Shown: piece after piece, positions 18,271 to 26,960 of the stretch
Layout of the letters: each line of letters opens with the position of its first letter
How positions within the stretch are numbered: the stretch's first letter is position 1
DNA from: an uncultured Lachnospiraceae bacterium
GTDB taxonomy: Bacteria; Bacillota; Clostridia; Lachnospirales; Lachnospiraceae
Reading direction: 5' to 3'
Assembly (NCBI GenBank): GCA_910585625.1
Contig: CAJUFQ010000026.1
Span: 1-53,200 of the forward strand
Length of the DNA: 53,200 nucleotides
Program-made: the position numbers and the translations under genes
The notes under the pieces: model-generated
The model's database searches: none
What the model saw: the letters and a program-made list of their open reading frames with translations, nothing else
Told to the model about the DNA's origin: nothing

Positions 18271-21156
18271 TCAGTCCTCCCAGTAAATATCAAGGACGTC
18301 GCCTTCACTGAGCCCTGCCGTATAAGAAGGCGATTCCCCATTCAGGAGGGTCACGATGCTTCGCCCATTCCCGGCATGCACGTCAAATCCAATCACATCA
18401 AACACATCCACAAACACATACGATTTCTTGCCTGTCAATGTCACGGGCATTTTATTTACTGTGATATGCAGATCTATCCCTGCCATTTTCGCAGCGGCGC
18501 GCTTCGCCACACGCTGCTCTGCCTTCTCGATAATCGTCGGACGGATATCGTTTTCCGCATCCTTCTGCTCTTCTATGAACTTCTCCTCCAGTTCCTCCTG
18601 GCTAAGCTCTCGTTCCGCCTCTTCATAAGTCCCGCCTACATTACGCAAGGCTTCAATTTTTTTTTGCAGCTTAGATTTCTTCTTGAGGCCGTCTTCCTTG
18701 TCCTCGGATACTTCCAGCAGCTTTACATCATTCTCTTTCTTATCCTTGTCCTTCTTCTTGTCTTCCATTTCAGACTGCGGCGTACGGAAAGCCTGCACCG
18801 TCCACTCAATGGAGAAATTCTCATAGACAAGAGTATCTAAATCCGCCGGTTTATTGTTCACAAGGATTTCCTGCTCCATGTCAATTTCCACATCCATGAA
18901 TTCTATAATCTGCGATACGGTATAATAACCGCGCATTTCAACCCGGTCATTCTCCTTAATCTCATAATCGGGCATTTCCAATACCCCATTGACCTCCGCA
19001 TACCGCGGGCAGGAAATGAGTTTGCCATTGACCTCCACGTTCAGCATGGAGTTTCCGTACTCTTCCAAATCGTCCAGACGGCAGACAGCATCGCTGCCCT
19101 GTGTGGAAGGCTCAATCGTAATGTCGCTGTTTGGCTCTAAGGAAGCGTTGATGTTCGTAAGATGCCCATTCACGCGCACGACTGCCGATTCCCCTGCCTC
19201 GCCCCGGGCAATCCGTTTCCTGCCATTGACGGTGAAGTTAATCTCCCTGCCCCGGCGCGGGAAAAGCTGCTCATTGGGAAAGCCTGCCTGCAGCGCGGCA
19301 TCTACGATTGTCAGTTTGTCATTGTCATAAAGCTTAATACGTTCCCCGTTAAAGTGGACAAAGATGAAATTATTTTTCTGATCATAATAATTCAGGCAGA
19401 TGCCGATTGGCGTTACCAGCAATGGATCTTTGCGGATATCCTCTTGCTCAAAATGGATTTCCTGCAGCACCTCTTCGCCACGCAGAGCCACACGTTCCTG
19501 AGGCAGACCCAGCTCATTGGAAAGATGCTCAATGAAACCATGGATTTTGCCGCCTCCGCCAACCACAAAGGTTGCGCTGACTGTTTCCCCGCCGTTCAGC
19601 TCCTTAATCTTCGCGGCAATGCTCTCCGCCAAATCGTCCACCAGCGGCTTGAGCAGCTCCCAGACCTCCTCGGCGGTAACAGTATGTTTGATCATCATGA
19701 TATCCTGATATTCGATTTCTTCCACCAGCCCAGACTGCAGCTTGATATTCTCCGCCGTCTTGAAGTCCACCAGGTAATGCTGCACTAAGAGTTCTGTCAG
19801 CTCGTCCCCTGCGCTGGGAATCATGCCATAAGCAATGATGCTCCCATCCCTGGTCACGGAAATATCGCTGGTCCCTGCGCCAATATCCACCAGTGCGATG
19901 TTAAGCATACGGAATGTTTCCGGGATTGCCACATTGATTGCGGCAATAGGCTCCAAAGTCATATTCGCCACCCTTAGGCCTGCAATCCCCACGGCGGAAT
20001 AGAGCCCGTCCACGACGTCTTCCGGGAGGAAAGTCACAATCACGTCTTCGCTGATTTCGTCTGCCTTATGGTTTTCCAGATTGGAGAATGTATCCCCATT
20101 CAGATAATATTTCACCACGGAATAACCTACGCAGTAAAATTTAAATTTGGTGTCATTATTTTCGTTTAATATCCGCTGTGCTTTCTCAATGCCCAGCAAA
20201 TCCAGCGTATGGATATCCTCGCCGGTGATTACCTTCTCTTCGTCAAATTCATAACTCACCGTGGTCGTCACTGTCTTTAACACACGGCCCGCTGCCGCGA
20301 TGCATACATCGTTCAGTTCAATCTGCAGCTGCGATTCCAATTCTTTTTTGACCGTGTTAATGGTACGTCCCACGCGCCCGATATCATGAATCTGTCCATC
20401 CAGCATCGATCTCGTCTCATGCTCCTTCACATACTGGGCCAGAACGAAAAATTCTTCCTCCTGGCGGTACCCTACCGTACCGACCACATTACGTGTGCCG
20501 ATATCCAAGCCGAATACCAGGGGAATCCCTTCAATCTGCTGCTCCTCCACCTGTCCCGATTCTCCTTTATCTTTGATTAGCTGCGCAACCTGATAGAAAG
20601 CCTCTTCCTTGGAACCATTATTGTCAATCACTATCTGGCAATGGCTGCGGTACTCCTCCTCCGGCATCTGGCTTGCAAACATCTGCTTTATCTTCTCGCG
20701 GGTATACTTACGGGACTCCAACAGCCGCTGCCTGCGGGTCTCTTCCGTGGCATAGACATACCAGATTTCATCACAAATCTTGTCATAATGATCCTCTATC
20801 AGCAAAGCAGCCTCGATGATGACATAATCAAGGATGCGCATCTGCCTCTGCTCCTCAATCCTCTCGGAGATGTACTCCTTGACTGCCGGATGCACTACCT
20901 TATTCACTTCCTGGCGCAGCTGCGGGGATTCAAACAGCTTCTCCGCCAACGCCGGACGGTTTATAGTCTCATCTTCGTTATAAATTTCCACCGGAAGGAA
21001 TTTCATGAGCTTATCATAACACTCTGTCCCCGGCTCCATCAGCATCTCGGCAATCCGGTCAGCCTCCAGGTTCCTTACCTTATAATTCTCCTGCAAATAT
21101 TCTAAGATGACGGACTTTCCTGCTCCCACTCCGCCAGTAATTCCAATTACCTGCAT
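18271..21156 (-). CDS. Dephospho-CoA kinase fused to an FtsA-like actin-fold protein
   Basis: One uninterrupted 961-residue frame. Residues 1-197 are a complete dephospho-CoA kinase (last step of CoA synthesis): P-loop GGVGAGKS at 8-15, LEADRIA and HP..EY segments. After a short linker (about 198-210), residues 212-560 form an actin/FtsA-like ATPase fold: GLDIGTRN at 216-223, LVDIGAGTSD at 422-431 and VGGGGKIHG at 532-540. Residues 610-760 contain repeated beta-rich segments (FTVNGRKRIARGE, VRVNGHLTNINAS), then a Lys/Glu-rich stretch (about 770-890) and a terminal beta domain. It starts 18 bases after polA, and the walJ-like gene follows after five bases. In relatives I would expect the two halves as separate neighbouring genes. 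CoaE function is confident; the role of the second half (cell division or envelope) is inferred. Confidence 0.9.
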   Translation of the reverse strand: MQVIGITGGVGAGKSVILEYLQENYKVRNLEADRIAEMLMEPGTECYDKLMKFLPVEIYNEDETINRPALAEKLFESPQLRQEVNKVVHPAVKEYISERIEEQRQMRILDYVIIEAALLIEDHYDKICDEIWYVYATEETRRQRLLESRKYTREKIKQMFASQMPEEEYRSHCQIVIDNNGSKEEAFYQVAQLIKDKGESGQVEEQQIEGIPLVFGLDIGTRNVVGTVGYRQEEEFFVLAQYVKEHETRSMLDGQIHDIGRVGRTINTVKKELESQLQIELNDVCIAAAGRVLKTVTTTVSYEFDEEKVITGEDIHTLDLLGIEKAQRILNENNDTKFKFYCVGYSVVKYYLNGDTFSNLENHKADEISEDVIVTFLPEDVVDGLYSAVGIAGLRVANMTLEPIAAINVAIPETFRMLNIALVDIGAGTSDISVTRDGSIIAYGMIPSAGDELTELLVQHYLVDFKTAENIKLQSGLVEEIEYQDIMMIKHTVTAEEVWELLKPLVDDLAESIAAKIKELNGGETVSATFVVGGGGKIHGFIEHLSNELGLPQERVALRGEEVLQEIHFEQEDIRKDPLLVTPIGICLNYYDQKNNFIFVHFNGERIKLYDNDKLTIVDAALQAGFPNEQLFPRRGREINFTVNGRKRIARGEAGESAVVRVNGHLTNINASLEPNSDITIEPSTQGSDAVCRLDDLEEYGNSMLNVEVNGKLISCPRYAEVNGVLEMPDYEIKENDRVEMRGYYTVSQIIEFMDVEIDMEQEILVNNKPADLDTLVYENFSIEWTVQAFRTPQSEMEDKKKDKDKKENDVKLLEVSEDKEDGLKKKSKLQKKIEALRNVGGTYEEAERELSQEELEEKFIEEQKDAENDIRPTIIEKAEQRVAKRAAAKMAGIDLHITVNKMPVTLTGKKSYVFVDVFDVIGFDVHAGNGRSIVTLLNGESPSYTAGLSEGDVLDIYWED

Positions 21157-21174
21157 AATCTCTGCTCCTCTTTT

Positions 21175-23913
21175 CTAATGTGCTTCATACCAATCACGTC
21201 CCTGTTTCATATCGACTTCCAGCTTCACGGAAAGTTCCGCTGCCATTTCCATCTCTTTTTCCAGGATTTCCTTCACTTGCCCGACTTCCTCTTCCCTGGC
21301 CTCAATCAGCAATTCGTCATGCACCTGCAAAATCATCCTAGATTGCAGGCCGTGTTCCCGCAAGGATTTGCCAACCCTTACCATGGCAATCTTGATGATG
21401 TCTGCCGCTGTTCCTTGTATAGGAGAATTCATGGCTACCCGTTCCCCGAAAGAACGCTGCATGTAATTGCTTGAGGACAGCTCCGGCACCGGCCTTCTCC
21501 TGCCAAACATGGTCGCGACAAATCCCTGTTCTTTTGCCTGCTGCACCTGCCTGTCCAGAAACTGCTTCACGCCTGGATATGTCTCAAAATAAGAATCAAT
21601 GTATTCTGACGCTTCCTTCGTTGTGATGCTTAAGTCCTGGCTAAGCCCGAAAGAACTGATTCCATACACAATACCAAAATTGACAGCTTTGGCATTCCTC
21701 CGCTGCAGGGAGGTCACCTCCTCAAACGGCACATGGAATACCTGGGAAGCCGTCATCCGATGGATGTCCTGCGCCTCCCGGTAAGCCTGGATCAAATTCG
21801 CGTCTTCCGACATATGCGCCAGCACACGAAGTTCAATCTGGGAATAATCCGCGTCAATCAGCACACAGCCTTCTTTGGGAATAAACACTTTACGAATCTG
21901 CCGTCCCAGCTCCATGCGGATTGGGATGTTCTGAAGGTTGGGCTCAGCGCTGCTGATCCTGCCGGTAGCTGTGATAGTCTGATGGAAACAGGAATGGATC
22001 CTTCCGTCCTCCCCGATAAAGTTTGCAAGCCCATCCGCATAGGTAGACTTTAATTTGGCCAGCTGCCGGTATTCCAATATCTTAGAGACCAGGGGATATT
22101 CGCCCGCCAGCTTTTCCAGCACATCGGCTGCCGTGGAATACCCTGTCTTCGTCTTCTTTCCGTAGGGCATCTTCAATTTATCAAAAAGGATTACGCCCAG
22201 CTGTTTGGGGGAATTGATGTTGAACTTCTCCCCGGCATCTTCATAGATTTCCTGCTCAAGCTCCACAATTTTCCCTGAGAGGTCTTCGCCGTATGCTTTG
22301 AGCTGGCTGGCATTCACTAAAATGCCTTCACGCTCCATCTCATAAAGCGTATTTATGAGCGGCATCTCTATCTCTCGGTACAGCTGCCACATCCCCCCAT
22401 CCTTCAGCTTCTGCCTTAACACCTCCGCCGCCTGCAGGCACACATATGCCACCCAGCAGCCATATTGCAGAAGCTCCTGCGGTTTCTCCTCTGCCGCCTG
22501 TCCCACAGTCAGCTTCCCAAGCAAATCCTGCCTGGATGGTACCAAAAGATCCAGATGCTCTTTGGCAACATCATCGTAAGCGTAATCATTTTTCAGCGGA
22601 TTCAGCAGATATGCCCCTATCAGCACATCTTCCAGATGCTCCTCTGCCTTCCCGTAAACAGATAAATAGGGAAGCTGTGGCTTTAAATCAAACGTAGCCG
22701 CCATATCCGCAGCCTCTGCCAGCCGCCGGATCCCTCCTAGCAAATCGTCCGCCAGGATGTCCCCGCCTGCTTGTATAAGGCAGATTTTATCAGCCCCATA
22801 AGCAAGGCAGACCCCTATTACCTGGGAACCCCTCTGTGGATGCTCCTTTGCCCCTTGGCTGTCTTCCGGCTCCAAAAAATCTTGCAGAGAAAGCTGCCCT
22901 TGCTTCTCAGCCGGCTCCCTATGCGGGTCTGCCAAGAGATAAAACCCGACGCGCCGCGCTTTTAAGGCTTCCACAAATACCCTGTCCGCTTCCGCTTTCG
23001 CTGTAACCTTGCGGAATCTTTCTTCCAATGGGTTTACCGGGCTTTCCATATCAAAACGTTTCATCATGTTCTTGAATTCCAGCTTCTTCATCCATACATA
23101 AGCTTCTGGCGTGAACAGATTTCCCAGCTGTGCTTGGCTGACCTCATATTCGATGGGCGCATTGACTTCGATTGTGGCAAGGCTCTTGCTCATCTGTGCC
23201 AAATCGTAATGTTCCCTGAGATTATTCTGTGCCCGTGGGGGCTTCACTTCTTCAATATGCTCATAGGCGTTCTCAATGCTTCCGAAAGCCACAATGAGAT
23301 TGGTCGCCGTCTTCTCCCCGATACCCGGGACGCCTGGAATGTTATCCGCGCTGTCTCCCATCAGCGCCTTTACGTCAATGAACTCCGTAGGCGTAACCTG
23401 GTATTTCTCTTTTACATCTTTGGCATAATAATCTTCAATTTCTGTTCCGGTACGCTTCGTCTTTGGAATGCGGATTTTAATATGGTCGCTGGCAAGCTGC
23501 AAAAGATCCCTGTCACCTGAAACCAGAGACACTTCCATCCCCAGCTGCTCACTGCGCCGGGCCAAAGTCCCCAGGATATCGTCTGCCTCATATCCTTCTT
23601 GCTCCACGGTGACGACGCCCATCGCCTTAAGCACCTCTTTCATCACGGGAACCTGCTGGCGGAGTTCCTCTGCCATAGGTTTCCTTGTACCCTTGTATTC
23701 CGCGTACATCTTATGGCGGAACGTCGGCGCATGCACATCAAATGCCACCATTAAGTATTGCGGCTTCTCTTCCTCAAGGATTTTGAACAAAATGTTCAGG
23801 AACCCATATACGGCATTCGTATGCAGCCCTTCTGCATTTGTAAGGTCCGGAATCCCGAAAAACGCCCGGTTTAATATACTATGTCCGTCTATCAATACTA
23901 TTTTCTGCATCAT
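21175..23913 (-). CDS. polA: DNA polymerase I
   Basis: Repair and Okazaki-fragment polymerase. An N-terminal 5'-3' nuclease (about 1-290, with MVAFDVHAPTFRH and GDSADNIPGVPGIG) is followed by an exonuclease-like domain (about 310-500) lacking the DxE metal ligands, so proofreading is probably absent, as in other Firmicutes. Polymerase motif A DADYSQIELR begins at about 687, motif B RRNAKAVNFGIVYG spans about 738-751, and motif C QVHDE lies near 863. 912 residues. Two adjacent ATGs occur at the start; the second is better spaced from AGGAG. Confidence 0.97.
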   Translation of the reverse strand: MMQKIVLIDGHSILNRAFFGIPDLTNAEGLHTNAVYGFLNILFKILEEEKPQYLMVAFDVHAPTFRHKMYAEYKGTRKPMAEELRQQVPVMKEVLKAMGVVTVEQEGYEADDILGTLARRSEQLGMEVSLVSGDRDLLQLASDHIKIRIPKTKRTGTEIEDYYAKDVKEKYQVTPTEFIDVKALMGDSADNIPGVPGIGEKTATNLIVAFGSIENAYEHIEEVKPPRAQNNLREHYDLAQMSKSLATIEVNAPIEYEVSQAQLGNLFTPEAYVWMKKLEFKNMMKRFDMESPVNPLEERFRKVTAKAEADRVFVEALKARRVGFYLLADPHREPAEKQGQLSLQDFLEPEDSQGAKEHPQRGSQVIGVCLAYGADKICLIQAGGDILADDLLGGIRRLAEAADMAATFDLKPQLPYLSVYGKAEEHLEDVLIGAYLLNPLKNDYAYDDVAKEHLDLLVPSRQDLLGKLTVGQAAEEKPQELLQYGCWVAYVCLQAAEVLRQKLKDGGMWQLYREIEMPLINTLYEMEREGILVNASQLKAYGEDLSGKIVELEQEIYEDAGEKFNINSPKQLGVILFDKLKMPYGKKTKTGYSTAADVLEKLAGEYPLVSKILEYRQLAKLKSTYADGLANFIGEDGRIHSCFHQTITATGRISSAEPNLQNIPIRMELGRQIRKVFIPKEGCVLIDADYSQIELRVLAHMSEDANLIQAYREAQDIHRMTASQVFHVPFEEVTSLQRRNAKAVNFGIVYGISSFGLSQDLSITTKEASEYIDSYFETYPGVKQFLDRQVQQAKEQGFVATMFGRRRPVPELSSSNYMQRSFGERVAMNSPIQGTAADIIKIAMVRVGKSLREHGLQSRMILQVHDELLIEAREEEVGQVKEILEKEMEMAAELSVKLEVDMKQGRDWYEAH

Positions 23914-23982
23914 ATCACTCCTATTTTACACCAAATGAAGTAGATTTAAAAGTCAAATTTTCCCGAATTTATGTGATATCCA

Positions 23983-25788
23983 CTAAATTTCCCTTGTGTA
24001 CTCTTTCAGCCATTCCTTCTCCTCTGCATCCAGAAACGGGGAAACCTTCCCATACACCATCTTATGGTACTCGTTTAAAAGCTTTCGCTCAGATAGCGTC
24101 ATTTCCTGTGGGAGGATGGCGTCTAAATCAATCGGCGCATAGGTAATGATTTCAAACTCCATGAACTGCCCATACTCATTCTTCTCCGACTTCTTACAGA
24201 GAAGCTCGTTTTCTGTGCGAATGCCGTATTTCCCTTCCAGATAAATCCCAGGCTCATCCGTCGTCACCATGCCCTCTTCCAGCACGCAATCACTATTTGA
24301 CGCCGAAAGGTGTTTCCAGCGAAAAGCATTCGGCCCCTCATGGACATTCAGGAAATAGCCAATGCCATGCCCTGTCCCGCACTTGTAATCTATCCCCTGG
24401 CTCCACAGCGGGCCGCGGGCAAGAATGTCCAGATTCGTCCCCCTGCATCCATAGAGAAATTTCGCCGCCGCCAAATTTAAGTTGCCGCGGCACACCAAAG
24501 TGAAATGCTGCTTCTGCTCCTGGCTTAGCGGGCCCAAGGCCAGCGTCCGCGTGATATCCGTACTTCCGTCAAGGTAATGCCCGCCGGAATCCACCAGCAG
24601 GAATCCTTGCGGGTGCAGCAAAGCATCGGTCTCTTTGGTCGCCGAGTAATGCATCATCGCCGCATTTGCACCGTATGCGCTGATTGTATCAAAGCTTAGA
24701 TCCATAAACAGATCCTGCTCCTGCCTGCGTTCCCGCAGATATTCCGCTGCAGAAATCTCTGTAATCTTTTCCGTTTTGATATGGCTCTTCAGCCAATACA
24801 TGAATTTCGTAAATGCAACGCCGTCTTTCACATGGGCGTTGCGGATATTCGCAATCTCCGTATCGTTTTTGACGGCTCTCCATAACTCCGTAGGATTCCA
24901 TTCTTGCACTATTTCCGCACGCAGGCTGCTGCAGATTCTGAAATTGACAGTTGCTTTGTCCAGCATTACTTTGCTGCCTGCCGGAATGTCCCTGGCATAC
25001 TCATAGATTTCCTCATACCCTTTCGTCTTTATCCCATTTTCCGCACAATAGCCGCTTACTTCCGGGGTCAGTGCCTGGGGATGGACAAACCAGATGCTCT
25101 CCTCCTGTGTGACTGCCGCGAAAGACATCGCCACAGGGACATGCGCAATATCCCCTCCGCGGATGTTGAACAGCCAGGCAATATCATATAGAGAGGTCAG
25201 GATATGGACGTCTGCCTGTTTTTCCTCCATCTTGTCACGGACTTTGCGCAGCTTGCTTGCCGTGCATTCCCCAGCGTATTTTTCATCCAGGAGAAATGCC
25301 GGGTGTTTGGGGAAAGGGGGGCGGTCTTCCCAAATGACGCCTGCCAAATCCTCATCTGCTGCGATACTTCCCTGTTTCCCTGCGGCAATCTGGGCATATG
25401 CTTCCCCTGCCCGGGCATTCATTGCCCTGCCATCAAACCCCAGGCAGCCGCCTTCGCGCAGCTTTTCCCTGACATATTCTTTTACTGCGGGAACTCCCTC
25501 TTCCCCCATGCGGTAAAGCTTGACAGGGCTATCTGCAAGCTCTTTCTGTGCTTGTATGAAATATCTCCCGTCCGTCCACAGCCCTGCTTCCTCTTGCGTA
25601 ATGACGGCCGTACCGGCTGAGCCGGTGAACCCGGTCAGGAAACTCCTTGCCTTAAAATAGTCTCCCACATATTCCGATTCATGGAAATCCGAGGTGGGCA
25701 CAATGTACATATCAATCCCGCGCTTTCGCATTTCCCCGCGTAGCGCTCCTATCCTGTCAGTTACCGTAGCTAATCCCACTTGATGCAT
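23983..25788 (-). CDS. Aminopeptidase P family protein (M24B)
   Basis: Metal-dependent Xaa-Pro aminopeptidase, cytoplasmic (no signal peptide). It has two creatinase-like N-terminal domains (about 1-310) and a C-terminal pita-bread catalytic domain. Metal ligands are visible in LVDSGGHYLDGSTDITRT (two Asp), GTGHGIGYFLNVHEGP (His), DEPGIY and RTENELL (Glu). 601 residues matches the long three-domain type. The C-terminus carries the extra 60-residue extension usual for that type. It lies between ridA (34 bases upstream) and polA (69 bases downstream). Confidence 0.94.
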   Translation of the reverse strand: MHQVGLATVTDRIGALRGEMRKRGIDMYIVPTSDFHESEYVGDYFKARSFLTGFTGSAGTAVITQEEAGLWTDGRYFIQAQKELADSPVKLYRMGEEGVPAVKEYVREKLREGGCLGFDGRAMNARAGEAYAQIAAGKQGSIAADEDLAGVIWEDRPPFPKHPAFLLDEKYAGECTASKLRKVRDKMEEKQADVHILTSLYDIAWLFNIRGGDIAHVPVAMSFAAVTQEESIWFVHPQALTPEVSGYCAENGIKTKGYEEIYEYARDIPAGSKVMLDKATVNFRICSSLRAEIVQEWNPTELWRAVKNDTEIANIRNAHVKDGVAFTKFMYWLKSHIKTEKITEISAAEYLRERRQEQDLFMDLSFDTISAYGANAAMMHYSATKETDALLHPQGFLLVDSGGHYLDGSTDITRTLALGPLSQEQKQHFTLVCRGNLNLAAAKFLYGCRGTNLDILARGPLWSQGIDYKCGTGHGIGYFLNVHEGPNAFRWKHLSASNSDCVLEEGMVTTDEPGIYLEGKYGIRTENELLCKKSEKNEYGQFMEFEIITYAPIDLDAILPQEMTLSERKLLNEYHKMVYGKVSPFLDAEEKEWLKEYTREI

Positions 25789-25822
25789 TCTCCTTCTGCC
25801 GGCCTGCCAGACCCGGCCATGA

Positions 25823-26203
25823 TCAGTCCTTCTTTACTGCAACTACTTCAATCTCCACAAGCCCTCCCTTTGGAAGCCTTGCCACCTCAACGCAGGAACG
25901 CGCAGGCGTCTTTCCCTGGAAATACTGGGCATACACCTCATTGACCTTGGCAAAATCATTGATGTCGTCCAGAAATACTGTGGTCTTTACCACGTTCGCC
26001 AGGTTGCTGCCCGCTTCTTCCAGCACAGTGGCAAGGTTTTTAAGACTCTGGTGCGTCTGCGCTTCTACGCCTTCCGGCAAGGTTCCGCTCTCTGGAACCA
26101 ACCCCAGCTGTCCGGAGGTAAAAATCAGTCCGTTTGCCTCCACGGCATGTACATAAGGTCCTACTGCAGTCGGCGCTTTCGGCGCATTGATTGTCTTTTT
26201 CAT
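25823..26203 (-). CDS. ridA: RidA family reactive intermediate deaminase
   Basis: Hydrolyses reactive enamine/imine intermediates made by PLP enzymes. 126 residues, with GPYVHAVEANGLIFTSGQLG, the catalytic Arg102 in PARSCVEVARLP and Glu117 in LVEIE. An AGAGG ribosome site precedes the ATG. First gene of the series leading through pepP-like and polA. Confidence 0.95.
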   Translation of the reverse strand: MKKTINAPKAPTAVGPYVHAVEANGLIFTSGQLGLVPESGTLPEGVEAQTHQSLKNLATVLEEAGSNLANVVKTTVFLDDINDFAKVNEVYAQYFQGKTPARSCVEVARLPKGGLVEIEVVAVKKD

Positions 26204-26300
26204 TTTTTTTCCTCTTTTCTTAAATCACTTATAGTATCTGTAAACAACTTGAATTTCATTTATAGTATAATCATCTATGGTAAATTTGTCAAAAAAACTC

Positions 26301-26329
26301 TTGCTTTTTTATCCTCTATATGCTAGAAT
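26301..26329 (+). promoter_or_regulatory. Promoter of tRNA-Leu
   Basis: TTGCTT at 26301-26306, a 17-base spacer, and TAGAAT at 26324-26329 with TG one base before it (extended -10). The tRNA starts 35 bases downstream. Confidence 0.7.
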
Positions 26330-26363
26330 AATTTTTGTTCGGGTATACAAGTTAATTACATAG

Positions 26364-26447
26364 GCCGGTGTGTCGGAATTGGCAGACGAGGCAGACTCAA
26401 AATCTGTTGTTGGCAACAACGTATGGGTTCAAGTCCCATCACCGGCA
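26364..26447 (+). tRNA. tRNA-Leu, anticodon CAA
   Basis: 84-base class II tRNA. The acceptor stem GCCGGTG pairs with CACCGGC and A is the discriminator. The anticodon stem encloses CTCAAAA, giving CAA (reads UUG). A long variable arm GTTGTTGGCAACAAC forms its own hairpin, and the T-arm is ATGGGTTCAAGTCCCAT. CCA is not encoded. It stands alone between its own promoter and terminator. Confidence 0.96.
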
Positions 26448-26511
26448 TTAAAAAATTGTACTCCACTTCAAGCCAAAGAAAACGGTAAAATGGTTGAGTA
26501 TTGATGACAGG

Positions 26512-26541
26512 AAGTCCGTGAGCGTACGCTCACGGACTTTT
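26512..26541 (+). terminator. Terminator of the tRNA-Leu transcript
   Basis: AAGTCCGTGAGCGT and ACGCTCACGGACTT form a perfect 14-base stem, followed by TTTCG on the plus strand, 65 bases after the tRNA. Confidence 0.85.
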
Positions 26542-26624
26542 TCGTCTTAAAATGTTATAATTTAAATATCATATAATATACTATGGTATTTTTTTGCCCC
26601 CCTTTATTCGATTTAGAAAAGGCT

Positions 26625-26948
26625 TCACCATCTGCTTTTGGCCGCCCGCCACCGTTCCGGCTCTGCCTCCCACAACGCATTCAGCCAGGCAATGCCCATG
26701 CAAATACCAGACTCGCTGAATTCCGTCTCCATGCGCTGCTTCTTTTCCTCCGGCGTGGCATCGTATGCGTAGGGGCCTTCCCAAGCTGTGAATTCCAATA
26801 TCTGCTCCTTCCCGCCCATTCCTTCCCCTTCTTCACCGGGCAGTTCCTTCTCCACAGCGGCAAGGCGGAAGCGCATCCCCTCATAGCTTCCGGTAAATGC
26901 CGCCTTTTTCAGATATGGGATTGATAATATGTCATCCCGTTCAATCAT
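26625..26948 (-). CDS. Small protein of unknown function after lysA
   Basis: 107 residues, beginning MIERDDILSIPYLKKAAFTG and rich in charged and aromatic residues, with no signal peptide or membrane segment. I do not recognise a family. The frame is supported by a strong GGGGGAG ribosome site and a position 12 bases after the lysA stop in the same direction, which suggests co-transcription. A similar-length plus-strand frame here lacks such support. The mixed acidic/Trp-containing sequence suggests a small cytosolic binding or accessory protein. Confidence 0.7.
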   Translation of the reverse strand: MIERDDILSIPYLKKAAFTGSYEGMRFRLAAVEKELPGEEGEGMGGKEQILEFTAWEGPYAYDATPEEKKQRMETEFSESGICMGIAWLNALWEAEPERWRAAKSRW

Positions 26949-26960
26949 CTTCTCCCCCTA

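Noticed and set aside
26583..26924. Plus-strand open frame of 113 codons near the small gene after lysA
   Set aside because: The minus-strand frame has a strong ribosome site and operon position; this one has neither.
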